A DNA stretch of 64,000 bases. Source: Phaseolus vulgaris. Its lineage: Eukaryota > Streptophyta > Magnoliopsida > Fabales > Fabaceae. The stretch is taken from the NCBI RefSeq assembly GCF_000499845.2, contig NC_023759.2, positions 21,534,716 to 21,598,715 on the forward strand, given 5' to 3'. The translations under genes and the position numbers were made by a program. Shown piece after piece: positions 32,659 through 43,072 of the stretch (its first letter is position 1; the number at the start of each line of letters is the position of its first letter). The notes beneath the pieces are model-generated. The model saw nothing but the letters and a program-made list of their open reading frames with translations, made no database searches and was not told where the DNA came from.

Positions 32659-35004
32659 TCATTCCCCAAGGTTGAGGGGCACGACTTTCCCATCGATGAT
32701 GTGATTGCCAGGGTCGCAATTGGAAGTATTAAACTCCGGATTCTCACAAGCGACTTGGGTCAGGGCTTACTTGAACCCCTCTTCGAAGGTGCCGGCCATG
32801 TTGTCGATGAGCTTTTTCCTGACCTTCTCCAGCTCCTCGATGGTAGAGTCTCCGGAGGCCACCAGCTTCTCCAGAGCCTCCTTCTCCACCTGGAGCCTGC
32901 TGACCTCAGTTTGGAGTTTGTCATGTCCAACTTGGAGAAAGCCAAGTGCCTTGACCTTAGCAGCCAATTCCCCCTCCATTTTCTTCAGCCTCTCCTCCCA
33001 TTCGCAGCATTGATTTTCCAGGTCCTCCTGATGCTCCTTGGAAGCCTCGGCCATGTCCTCAAGATCCGTTATTTGGACCTGGAGAGACACCACCTGAACG
33101 TAGAGCTCAGCTTGGATTCCCAGGGCGTCATCCAACTACCTGTCGACCTCCTCTTTGGCATTTTGGGCCATCTTCAGAGAGGCTAGGTAGGCCTCATCTT
33201 GGCGCTCCCAAACCTCTTTCCTTCCCTTCAGAGCGGCCACTTCCTACTTCAGGGCTTGAAGGGCACGAGCATTGGAAGCGGTATTTTGGGCTTGAGCGCG
33301 CCAGTCGAGGGTAATAGCCAAGAAGGCTCCCATGTAATAGGGCATTCCTTCTCTCCTGTTGGAGCCCTCTGGCACCAACCCTCCGTTGAAGCCCCTCATC
33401 AGAGTCAGGATAGGAGGAGGAATGGCAATGAGTTCTGGAGCAGCAGGGGCAGAAACAGGGGCAGTGGAAGTTTCAATTAGCAGTGGCGGCGGTGCAGACT
33501 CGACCCCATCACCCCTTTCCTCTTGGACTGTTTGAGGTGGAGGCGACGTGGCACTTGGAGGGTTGTCCCTAAGAGAGTCCACACCACCTGGAGACGCGGT
33601 TGGTGGGGTAGGGGGCCTAGTAGCCCTCCCCTTTTTGAAGACCAAGCCGCCATCTGAATCTTCGCTGTCCGAGGGTATCACCAACACCCTTTTCCCTTTA
33701 CATTGGGGTGCTGGAGCATGTGTTGATGCCACAGCCAGTGGAACTGTGGCAATGGGTGGAGGAGAGCTGGGGGATTGAAGCGTTTGGGGACTAGGTGGAG
33801 GTGGTGAAGATGGGCCTAGTGGAGTTTCAGTGGTGGTTGGTGTTGGTGAGGTTGATGACAGGGGAAGATGGGGTTCAGTAGGGGGAGTGGTGGATGCGCC
33901 AGCCTTCGGAGCACGAGCCTTCAAGGCCTTGGCCAGGGCAATCCTTGTCGATGAATCCATTACTGATCCTGCAAACCAAAGAACAGAGGTCAAAACCACC
34001 CCAAGTCAAGCACAAGGCATCAAATACACCCGAAAGAACAGAATACCAATCCCACCACTGACGCAGATTCACAGATCAACAATGCATGCATTTAAATGAA
34101 TATTAAAGAGGATAATCAAAAAGCTTAGCAATAAAGGAAACACGTTGAGACGACAGGAAAGCTGTTCAAGCAATTCATGTATATTCAAACAAGTTCAAGC
34201 AAAGGCAACCAAGGGCCAGTACCAAAGTAGGTGGAGAGGCCGTGAGCATTGAACTCGTTGGCAATAAGCTTGGCAGTGTCGAAGACCACTCCGATGCCAG
34301 CCAAGGCCTTGCATACCTCCCTGTCAGCAGCGACAAGCTCATCCAACGCCTTGGGCTTTGTCAATTTGGGTTTCTCCGTCCAGTATAGGGGAAAGCCCTC
34401 CAGTGCAGTGGGGTCGAATTTGGTGGCTCGCACCTTGAAGAACTTTCCCCTCCACCCCTTGAATGAATTTTGGAAGAGGGTGAGAATGATGCGGCTGGCG
34501 ACGCCGGAGAAGCTTGTCCAGAGACTCTTACCCTGTTTCTTCACTTCGAAGAAATGAAGAAATATATCCACAGAGGGGAGGATGCCCAAGTACCCGCAAA
34601 GAATCTGGAAACCCCTTACGAAGGCCCAGCTTTGGGGTGAAGTTGAGCAGGGGCAATGTTAATCTTAGTTAGCAACTCCCTTTCGAAGGGAGTGAGGGGC
34701 AGGCGCAGACCCACTCGCCTGAACACCATTTGGTAGACGAAGAAGAAAGGGCTTCCCCAGTCGCCCTCTCGTCTACGCAAACGGGCTCCCCGGGCCTTGA
34801 ACGACATACAAAGATATGGGAGTCTTGGGTCTTGTGGAACTCGTTGAAGTTGTAGAGGGTGGGGTCCCCCCTGTGGGCTTCAACATCTTCGACAGAGGTT
34901 AAGGCAGAGCACTCCGCCAGAAGTTCATCGGAGTCCCAGCGGTATTCCTCTTTGTAGTTGGACCTGGGGAGCGGAGGATTAGCAGTAGTCTTGTTTCGTG
35001 CCAT
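32659..35004 (-). pseudogene. Antisense extra gene (aORF) of E, two exons
   Basis: Exon 1 runs from ATG 35004 to 34223, the intron from 34222 to 33969 (GTACTG...GCAG, 254 bases) and exon 2 from 33968 to a TGA at 32659. Exon 1 has the conserved domain (FERELLTKIN, PSVDIFLHFFEVKKQGK, FKGWRGKFFKV, GFPLYW) with frameshifts near 34765 and 34640. Exon 2 begins GSVMDSSTR and has a Pro/Thr/Ser-rich region. The acidic/basic module is SDSEDSDGGLVFKKGR. A coiled coil (about 33250-32800) with a few stops follows. The C-terminus contains IIDGKVVPLN. Splice sites and phase are the same as in C, B and H. Confidence 0.82.
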
Positions 35005-35710
35005 CAAATCAAGAGCTGAAGAACGAAGGAAAAAGAAAGGGTTTAGTGAAAGGGGGAATCGAAGAGGGGAAAGGGGGAAAAAGAGGAAGCCCTAGACCAA
35101 CCCTACCCACGCTAGAACGAGAAGAACGACGAGGGAACACGGAAACACAAGAACAGTACAACAGTGCAAGAAGATAAACAGTCCCAGGCAGTTCATCCAT
35201 ACTTCATAATAATGCAGTAAAGAGGGAGAGTCATCGAGGGGGGCAAAAACCATACCTTTGAGTATTGGGGTGGTTGAAGAGTGGAAGTGCGAAGGAGGGA
35301 ACTGAGATCGCAGAGAGAGAACTCGAGAAGATGAACAGTGCGAGAATGCGAAGAGAGTGAATGAAACAATGGCTTTGAGCGCGGAGTTGAGTAACTTAAA
35401 CGTTACGAGAGAGTGCAAAAGGCAACAGATGGTGATCATTTGATGAAGCCACGTGTCACAGGATTAGGCGCTCACTGGGAGCGCAAGAGGCAAAGGATGG
35501 TTACCGCATGATGAGCCACGTGGCGAGAGATTAAGACTGATCCAAATCATCACTTTTCCGCTCAGAGAATGTCCCATCAGCCATTAAAAGGATGTCACGT
35601 CTGTCACGTCAGCAAGAATGACACGTCACCAGAGTGCCACGTGGATGGCGTGGGCGAGGCCTTAGTCTTTTCGCTGAAGACAAGTCATCAGCTCAAGACT
35701 GTGGGGCTTG
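35005..35710. promoter_or_regulatory. Spacer upstream of E's antisense gene: ACGT-core cluster and polypurine-like tract
   Basis: No gene. ACGT cores cluster at 35447-35646 (CCACGTGTCA, CCACGTGGCG, GTCACGTC twice, ACACGTCAC, CCACGTGGA). The end, CTCAAGACTGTGGGGCTTG, abuts the LTR and is the polypurine-like tract with one G changed to T. The left part contains the uninterrupted version of the site where C entered D. Confidence 0.55.
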
Positions 35711-36872
35711 TGTACCGTCCCGTCCCCGGGCGCTGACTAAAGTCAAAGTTAGGAAGTCAAAGTCAAGGCCAAAAGTCAACAGATTGACCGCAGAAGGCGT
35801 CGCCAAAACAAGGCGTCGCCTAGAGAAGGCGTCGCCAAAACAAGGCGTCGCCAAGATTGGGCGTCGCCTAGAGAGGCGTCGACAGTGTTACTCCCCGATA
35901 CCCATGGGTAGGAAAGACCATGGAGGAAGTGACACCACGGGAAGGCCTCAGGCCTCGACAGCTCAGAACAGTGATAAAGAAGAGAGTAAGGTAGCTTCAA
36001 GGCCATAGTACTAGCGCTAGTAGGGAGTAGCCTGACTCGTGAAGTATTCATGCCACCTCAGGGAGGCCTTTGGGATAGATACGACTCAAGAGAAGGTCAT
36101 GCCCAGGGGAAACCAGGTGCAGGGTGCGAGAGGAAGGTGGATACACTTCCAGGGCAAGTGACTAGAGGTTGGGGCGCATGAGTTGGCACCTAAAAAGTCA
36201 CCCCTTGCGCCAGATGCACTCCAAGGAATGAGGACTCACACGATGAAATATCCCTAAGTTGGGTTACAGTGCTGTGAGGTCCTCCACGTAGAATAACGGT
36301 CAAGCCAGGAGGACACGTGGCGGGAAGAACAGAAACATCAATGTTTTCCAGATAGTTTGTCAGGTATGAGGTAATTAAGATTATTTCAAAGTACTTAATT
36401 TTACGTTTCGAACGCTTTAAAGCACTTTAAACACCTTAAGCGTTTTGAACGTCTTAAAGGCGCTGAACGTTTTATCCTTAAATGCGCTTTAAGACGCTTT
36501 AAATGCTAGAGACGTTTATAGGGGGCTTTAGAGGTGGGAAAAATGGATCGAGAGTTTTTGGGAGAACATACACAGATACACTCTATTTGCTTGCTCGCAC
36601 ACCCACGGTACGCACAGGCAATTAGGAAAAAAAAGCATTAGTTACTCAGTGATTAGACCACCTTCAGAGCATTCATTTGCGGTGCTCCGATACGGGGGTG
36701 TGTCACTTTGATGTTTCTCGCCAGCTGACTTGATCGTCGGAGTGCAAACGGCCGCGAGGGCGCCCCTTTGTTCACTTCTTTTTCAGGTACACACAGGCAG
36801 TGCAGAACGAAGGTGCCCTAGCTCGCGGGATAGGCCACGCGCAAAGACATCCCTGGTCAACCGGCCAGAACA
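35711..36872 (+). repeat. 3' LTR of element E
   Basis: It begins TGTACCGTCCC and ends GGCCAGAACA. It aligns with both LTRs of C along its length but is clearly more diverged from them than they are from each other. It contains GGCGTCGCC units at 35795-35880 and the TTTAAA-rich region around 36410-36520. What follows is not a primer site but the pol region of element F, so this is a 3' LTR. Confidence 0.9.
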
Positions 36873-38642
36873 CCAACTCAATCAATAATTCTAGGAATAG
36901 CTAAAAATATAGGCTTTTGAACAACTATTACCTTTTTGACTTGGTGTGTGGATATGAGAAGGCTTCTCTTTGAACTTTTTTTATCATGTTCTTTTTCTCT
37001 CTTTTCTCTCATTTTGACTTGGTCCTCATGGACTTCCTTTGGAGAGAGAGACTTAAGTACGACCTTGTGTCCATGGAAGTTAAAAGAAATTTTGTTGTTA
37101 AAGCCATCATGAAAAATTTGTCTATCAAATTGCCATGGCCTACCTAAAAGAATATGTGTGGCTTCCATTGGAACAACATCACATAAGACCTCATCTTTAT
37201 ATTTACCAATAGAAAATGCAATGAGGACTTGCTTATTAACAATAATCTCACCTACCTCACTTAACCATTGTAATTTGTAGGATTTGGCATGAGAGATGGT
37301 ACACAATCCAAGCTTGTCTACCACTCTTGTGCTTGCCACATTAGCACAACTCCCCCTCCCCCCCCCCCCCCCCATCCACAATCAAAGAGCATAGCCTATC
37401 ATTAATAAGACATCTTAAATGAAACATATTTTCTCTTTGACTTTCATCAAAGGGTTTCAAAATTTGACCAAGCATTCGTCTTACTACTAATAGGTCACCT
37501 TCATGTGGACTTTCACTCTCTTGCTCACTTGGGGATCTAGAAGGTGAGGAATGTCTAGAGTTTTCGGACTCATGCTCACTAACCACTACCCCATCATGCA
37601 TATACATATTTCGTTTAGAAGGGCAATTAGAAGCAATATGTCCATAGCCTAAGCATTTAAACCATTTCTTACTAGACGATTTAGTTGGTGATTTAGGCGC
37701 GGAAGTGGAAGTAGAAGGCTTAGATTCTCTAGGTTTGAAAGGAGTGTCTTTAGAAGGAAACTTTGAAAAAGATGTATTTTTGCTTTTCGAAGAAGAGTGG
37801 TAGTAGCTATCTTTAGAAGAATTTTTGAAAGCCTTTTTCCTTGCAATTTGATTTTCAATTTTGGTAGCAAGGTGAACTAAAGTTTGTAGAGAAGAGTATT
37901 CTTGAAGCTCTACCACATCTTGAATGTCCCTTCTAAGACCACTAACAAATCTAGCCATCTTAGCATCTTCACTCTCATTCATATTAACTTTAATTAAAAG
38001 CGTGTCGAGTTCTTTAAAATAATCATCCACCCTTAGCGTACCTTGATGAAACCTTTGGAGTTTCAACAATAGGTCTTTCCTAAAGTGTGGAGGAACAAAT
38101 CTATCGCGCATACAAGCTTTTAAATCGTTCCAAGAGACCACGGGCGGTCTCTTGTTTAGCCCAATGTCCACGAGAGTTTGATGCCACCATTGCATGGCAT
38201 AGTCTAAGAATTCTAAGGATGCTAGTCTAACCCTTTGATCATCTAAAACCCCATTTACATCAAATATTTGCTCAACCTTGGCTTCCCACCCTAAGTACAC
38301 ATTAGGATCACCCTCACCACTAAAACTAGGCAACTTTACACAAGGTAAATAAGGCATAGCCACATGCTGGCGCCTTTCTTCATGATGATGGGGCCTCCTA
38401 CAGTCATTGCCTCCATGAGAGTTGTGAGAAGTCCTTGAAGAATTTCTATGGTGTTGTCTTCTCTCTCGGTTGTTATGATTTGCTTCACGGTCCAACTCTA
38501 AACTCTGCAGCCTTGCCTCCATTTGTCTCATCATCTCAAGATATTGTGCATTTGATTTTCTAGCATTTTTTAAATCTTCAATGAGAGCTGCCTTTTGAGG
38601 TGAGTGAGGCTTACAAGATTCGCTGCTAGAAAAATTATCCAT
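36873..38642 (-). pseudogene. gag-protease of element F, chromovirus-like Ty3/gypsy
   Basis: Reading leftwards from ATG 38642 (MDNFSSSES), there is a coiled coil with Arg/His-rich tract, a retrotransposon gag domain (LPSFSGEGDPNVYLGWE, RFVPPHFRKDLL) and a Lys/Ser-rich stretch. A zinc knuckle reading FKCLGYGHIASNC has Phe-Lys-Cys where C-x2-C is expected. The protease has the catalytic region IVDG followed by a run of 16 C (37358-37373 on +) that breaks the frame, then ANVASTRVVDKLGL and HILLGRPWQFD. Coding ends at 36878, where element E begins, so RT, RNase H and integrase are not in the window. Related to chromoviruses of the CRM or Reina type; which one cannot be decided without RT. Confidence 0.82.
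37358..37373. repeat. C16 homopolymer in the protease active-site codons of F
   Basis: Sixteen consecutive C on the + strand read as G on the coding strand. They lie exactly where related elements encode Gly-Gly-Ser after the catalytic Asp. The expansion breaks the frame between gag and the rest of protease. The run length is prone to error in both replication and sequencing. Confidence 0.85.
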
Positions 38643-39001
38643 GATAATAAAAGGCACAAAAATAGAAACAAACAATTAAGGAAACTTGTTAGCAGAATAA
38701 AGCAAAATGTAGCTTGCTGGAAAAGGCCAAAAGAATGTACTCAAACCACTCTAAGAAAAGTATTCTTTCCTTAGCCAAGCCTCTCTTGTGGATTGGATGA
38801 GCTTCAAATGAAAAATGTCAAAGAAAACCACACTTACTTAAGAACAAGTCACCCCAAAACTTAGAGGAAACAAGAAGACAATCAAGAAAAGATATAAGCA
38901 AGAAAAGCGAAACCAAAACAGAATGCAATATATGAAAAAACTGGAAAAGAATATGAATTAAAAGACAAACAATAAAATTAAGGCACACAATGAAAGGATA
39001 G
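38643..39001 (-). mobile_element. 5' leader of F, left part (interrupted by B)
   Basis: Sequence upstream of F gag on the minus strand, AT-rich and without a gene. It ends in GATAG at 38997-39001, which is repeated at 51066-51070 on the far side of element B, where the leader continues. Confidence 0.7.
38997..39001. other. Target-site duplication GATAG, left copy
   Basis: The five bases before the left LTR of B are repeated exactly after its right LTR (51066-51070). This marks a single integration event into F. Confidence 0.9.
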
Positions 39002-39816
39002 TGATCCTGCCTGTTGACCAGAACGCTGGGAACTGCCTCGTCAAAGGATCGACGTGTGCACCGCTTCAAACTTCCGTCCTTCTTCGAGATCCACCTCAAG
39101 AACCTGCAAAAGAACAGAGCGGCGCCGCTGCGGCCGATCGCACTCCAACGCCCAAGTCAGTGACAACACCACCAAATACTAAGAGCAAGAACACTCAAGA
39201 ACTCTCAAGGAACCGTGCAATGTTCTCTCTCACAGTGTGCTCTCGAACTCGCAAGCGTAAAGAGTATATTCTGAACGTGCGTACCTCAGAAAGTTCGTTG
39301 AGAACTCTTATATACCTGGTCACTTTCTCTCTCCTGGCAGTTACAGACCTGGACACGTGGCTCGCATCCGGTCGTACACGTGCCACCATCTGGAGCCTCC
39401 TTGACTTGGGCGCTGCTTCTGACTCTCCTTTTGGCTAAGTTACTTATGCATGGTTTTGCCTAGTGCATAGCTAACTTGAGAGTGCGATCTCTACTGGAAC
39501 GGGCGAGTTAGGGTGCTCTCGTACACCTTCCCTGTGGTCTCGCCGGCCGCCTTCATAATCTGCACCACCTTCACCTTTGGCGATGTGCTTTGTTCTGGCG
39601 ATCTCCAATCGCTTGGTCGCCTAAGTTCGCATCTGGCGACTTCATCTTCAACTGGGCGATCGCCTGGCATGCTGAAGATCGGAGCACGCCAACTTAATAA
39701 CTGGCGATTTCACGAACCACCCGACTTCCTTCCCTTCTGCCACTCTGGCGCCTTATCCACACGCCTACTCTGTGGCTTGGTGCCACATCATCACTTCCGA
39801 CTTCCAGGGCGGTACA
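39002..39816 (-). repeat. 3' LTR of element B
   Basis: On the + strand it runs TGATCCTGCC...GGCGGTACA. It is the same length as and about 98.5% identical to 50251-51065. A TATATAAG box lies on the minus strand at about 39307-39314. The right half is dense in TGGCGA and TCGCC words. Confidence 0.96.
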
Positions 39817-40418
39817 CAAGCCCCCCAGTCTTAAGCGAAGACTTGTCCAGCGAAAAGACTGAAAGAGTCACGTCAACACCGGTCTACGTGGCACTGACGC
39901 AGAATTCCAAGCGGTTGTACCTTCTGCTTCTCTGACGCTCCACCAAACCCCTCACCCATCACTCGACACGTGGCTTCATCAACGGTTACCTTCAGTTACC
40001 GTTTGCGCTTCCCAAACCCATTTCGAAAAAACTCTTAAACCCATTTTCACTCTACTGTTCCATCACTTTTCTTCGTATTCTCAAACGCTCTCACCTTCTT
40101 CTGCAAAAAAAACTCTCTCAGCGCTCTTCAACATTCTGAACCACCATCATCCTTCATCGTCTTCCTGATCATCAAAAGGTACCTACTTTCCTTCTTCTGC
40201 TGGTTTTTCTTGCATTTTAACCGATTCGCATCATCCTGTAACTGTCTGGTGCATACGTTGTGTGTTGTTTTTCCTTTTCTCCTTTCTCGTTACTTAGGGC
40301 TTCGTCTACCGTTACAACGAACCTTCGTTCGTTCGTTTTTCACCCTCCTCCCATGATCGAGTCAGCCTTTGCGAACCCTGATCGTTTCTCCTTTTCTTCT
40401 TCCTTTGCATCTTCGAGA
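39817..40418. promoter_or_regulatory. Spacer between 3' LTR and antisense gene of B
   Basis: No gene. At the LTR edge the minus strand reads AAGACTGGGGGGCTTG (39817-39833), the likely polypurine tract, shared with C and H. ACGT-core motifs lie at about 39868 (TCACGTCA), 39884 (TACGTGGC) and 39966 (ACACGTGGC). A pyrimidine-rich stretch precedes the ATG of the antisense gene, as in H. This is a plausible promoter and leader for that gene. Confidence 0.55.
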
Positions 40419-43072
40419 ATGACTCGCTCAAAGATCACCCCGAATCCTCCTCCTTCATCGTGAAACCCTTCTTCTCAAGCACTCAACCCACAACCGCGAG
40501 CGCGCGGTGCTTCATCTTCCCAGGCTGAGAGGCCTGCACCCTCCCGCCCGAACCTGGCCCAGGCGACTCCACCTACCACCGGAGGAACCCCCGTTCCCCC
40601 ACCAGACTTCAAAAACCTCTACCCCTGGGCCAACTCGACCCTGTTGAGGGAAACGTCTTCCGTGAACACTGCTGGGGCAGTTTTGCGACTGACTAAGGGG
40701 GATGAACCTAACCAAACGTTTCATAAGGAGCACGATGAGAAGATGATAGTGCTACCTTGCCCCCCCGATCTGCCCGTTTGTGCTGATGATAAGGCGAGTG
40801 CTGACGGGCCCTTCTGCTTCGTCTACACAACACTATTCAAGAAGGTGAAACTGAAGTTTCCCTTTACCCGATTCGAGAGGGAACTCCTCACTGAGCTCAA
40901 CATTGTCGCCGCCCAGCTTCACCCCAACAGCTGGGCGTTTGTGCGAGCATTCCAAGTGATGTGCGACCACCTGGGGTTGCCCGCATCCGTGGACGTATTT
41001 TTGTTTCTCTTCGAAGCCAAACACCCGGGAGACCGCCTATGGGTTAGCTTAAATGGGACCGCTGGGAGGTCGATCTTCTCCATCTTCCAGCAATCCTATA
41101 AAGATTGGAAAGGGAAGTTTGTCCAAGTGCGCCCCAACGACAAGGACGCCTCCCTACTCGACGGCTTCCCCTTGTACTGGGTGGACAAGGGAAAGAAAGA
41201 GTCCAAGAGCTGTTTCAGGAGACCCAGAAGTCCTGACAGCATGGGTGCATTGGACAGAGACCTCTGTCTCTTTTGGAAGAGTGTGGCGGAGGCCAACATC
41301 ACCTTCCTCACCACCACCCTGATCTGCTTCGAATTCTACGAGGACCAACTCGAAATTCGAATAGGTTAGAACATTTAAACTGTTGCTTTAATACTGCTTT
41401 TGCCAACTGCTTCTGGGCGTCTTGTGCGCTGCGCGCAAGACTTTGGTTTTATTTTTCTGCACTCTTTATCTGCTTTGCTGTTTCATACTGCCTTGTGCAT
41501 TGACTTTTTCTTTGAACTAACTCCTGCATTTTCGCTCTATGCAGATGACATGTTGGGCCAAGGCAAGCTCACGGAATTGAGGGCGCTCGCCCGAACCCAC
41601 GGGTTGGCGACGGGCTCTCAAACAGTGCCCAACTCGGTGGTGGAGAAAGCCATCGCCCACGGACGATCGCCACCTAAGGGCCCGGCTCCCTCTGATGTCC
41701 AACCCACCGCCCAACGTAAGAAACTAGTCCTCAAAAGGCCTAAGAGGAAAGCTCCTCAAGTGATCCACGAAGAGGAAGAGGAGGACGGCGAGGCCACTGA
41801 AGATGGCCTTGTCACGAAGAGGAAGAGGGTGGCACCTTCTTCACCACCTGCACCACCCCCTCTTCCCACGTCAACGCCACCATCCACGCCTGCTCCACCT
41901 CCATCATCACCACCCCCACAAGCTCCTGTTTCACCAGTCCAAGCGATCCCGCTGGCCACTGCGCCACCTGCGGTTGAGGCCCAAGAACCAAATTTCATGG
42001 AGGACCCCCGAGCGCCTCCACACCATATGTATCAGCTGGAGGGGGTCCCCCTTCAAATGCCTCAGCCGCGGAGGTTGCTCCAATCGGGGATGAGGTTGCT
42101 CATACTTCTCCGATTCTGATCACTGAATCCCCGATTCCGTCACCACGCCAAGAAGCACCTACTGAAGAACCTGCTAAGGAAGGTGGCGACGAGAACCAAC
42201 AACAGGCCCCCACAGTGCCTCTTCAAGCAGCAAACCTCCCTCTCGAGGTTACAAGGATGTGGGAGCCTCTATCTGCTAAACTGAAGACGATAGCGGAAGA
42301 CATCCCCGCCATCATAACCAGAGCCGTGGAGGGCTCCACCAGGAAACTCCAGGACGACCTCTTCAACCTCAAAACTGAAAACAGCACCATGAGGGTCGAG
42401 GTGGAGAAATTGTCCTTCAACCTGACGCTCGCGGAAATTGAACACTCCCGAGTGGAGGACGCAATGAGCACCGAGCTCAGGCTGGCGCGCAAGGAGGCCA
42501 CTGAACTCCACCATAAAGTGCAACAACTTGCTCAAGAAAAGATCGAACTAGAGAGCAAGATTGTGCCTTACCGCGTCAGGGTGGCTGACCTGAAGGCTCT
42601 CATAAAGGCCGACGCCGTCAAGGTGAAGAAGCTAGAGCAAAGGTCAGCCGACCGGGAGACCCTCCTCGGAAAGGTGGAAAAGGCGAGGGACGACGCCATG
42701 GCTGAACTTGCCGAGGCCAACAAAGAGAAGGGAAAGATAGCTGCTGAATTGGGCCAAGTGCAAGTGGAATCCAAGAAGGTTGCTGAAGACCTTCTCCAAG
42801 CTCAAGAACTCAACGAGCAACTCAAGAAGCAAGTTGAGGAGCTGGAGCAGCAGAATAAGGGACTGAAAGAACAAGCTGAAGGACTCGAGAAACAGATTGA
42901 AGAGCTTAAGAAGCAAATTGAAGATCTCAATCTGAGTTCCGCCCAAATTCTGGCTGCCGGATTCGAGGCTGCACGGGAACAGTTCGCCTGCTTGTTCCCT
43001 GATCTGGATCTCAGCATGGTGTCTCTGAACAATGAAGTGGTGGATGGGAAAGTGGTGCCCGCCGAAGACTGA
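40419..43072 (+). pseudogene. Antisense extra gene (aORF) of B, two exons, coiled-coil protein
   Basis: Exon 1 is 40419-41364, the intron 41365-41544 (GTTAGA...TGCAG, 180 bases) and exon 2 41545-43072. Exon 1 starts MTRSKITPNPP and has one TGA at 40461. It encodes the conserved domain: FERELLTELN, QLHPNSWAFVRAF, VDVFLFLFEAKHPG, YKDWKGKFVQV, GFPLYW. Exon 2 starts DDMLGQGKLTEL, then basic RKKLVLKRPKRK, an acidic run and TKRKRV (nuclear-localisation-like), then a Pro-rich region. A -1 frame change at the C5 run 42005-42009 follows, then a coiled coil (42215-42960) and FPDLDLS...VVDGKVVPAED. It lies opposite in direction to pol of B. The exon 1 domain resembles what I know as the Transposase_28/putative gypsy-type transposon family. 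Function unknown. Confidence 0.85.

Larger units (their letters stand above)
27868..36872 (+). mobile_element. Element E, Tat-type Ty3/gypsy lacking its 5' half
   Basis: It starts abruptly in the protease-RT linker (IGGKTFKLGRLL) and continues through RT, both RNase H domains, integrase, spacer, antisense gene and spacer to a 1162-bp LTR that ends at 36872 against element F. If E inserted directly in F, the target duplication would be CCAAC (36873-36877), but its partner is not in the window. The 5' LTR, gag and protease are absent. Confidence 0.85.

Noticed and set aside
36873..36877. CCAAC as proven target duplication of E
   Set aside because: The partner copy is not in the window because the 5' side of E is lost, so it stays a guess.
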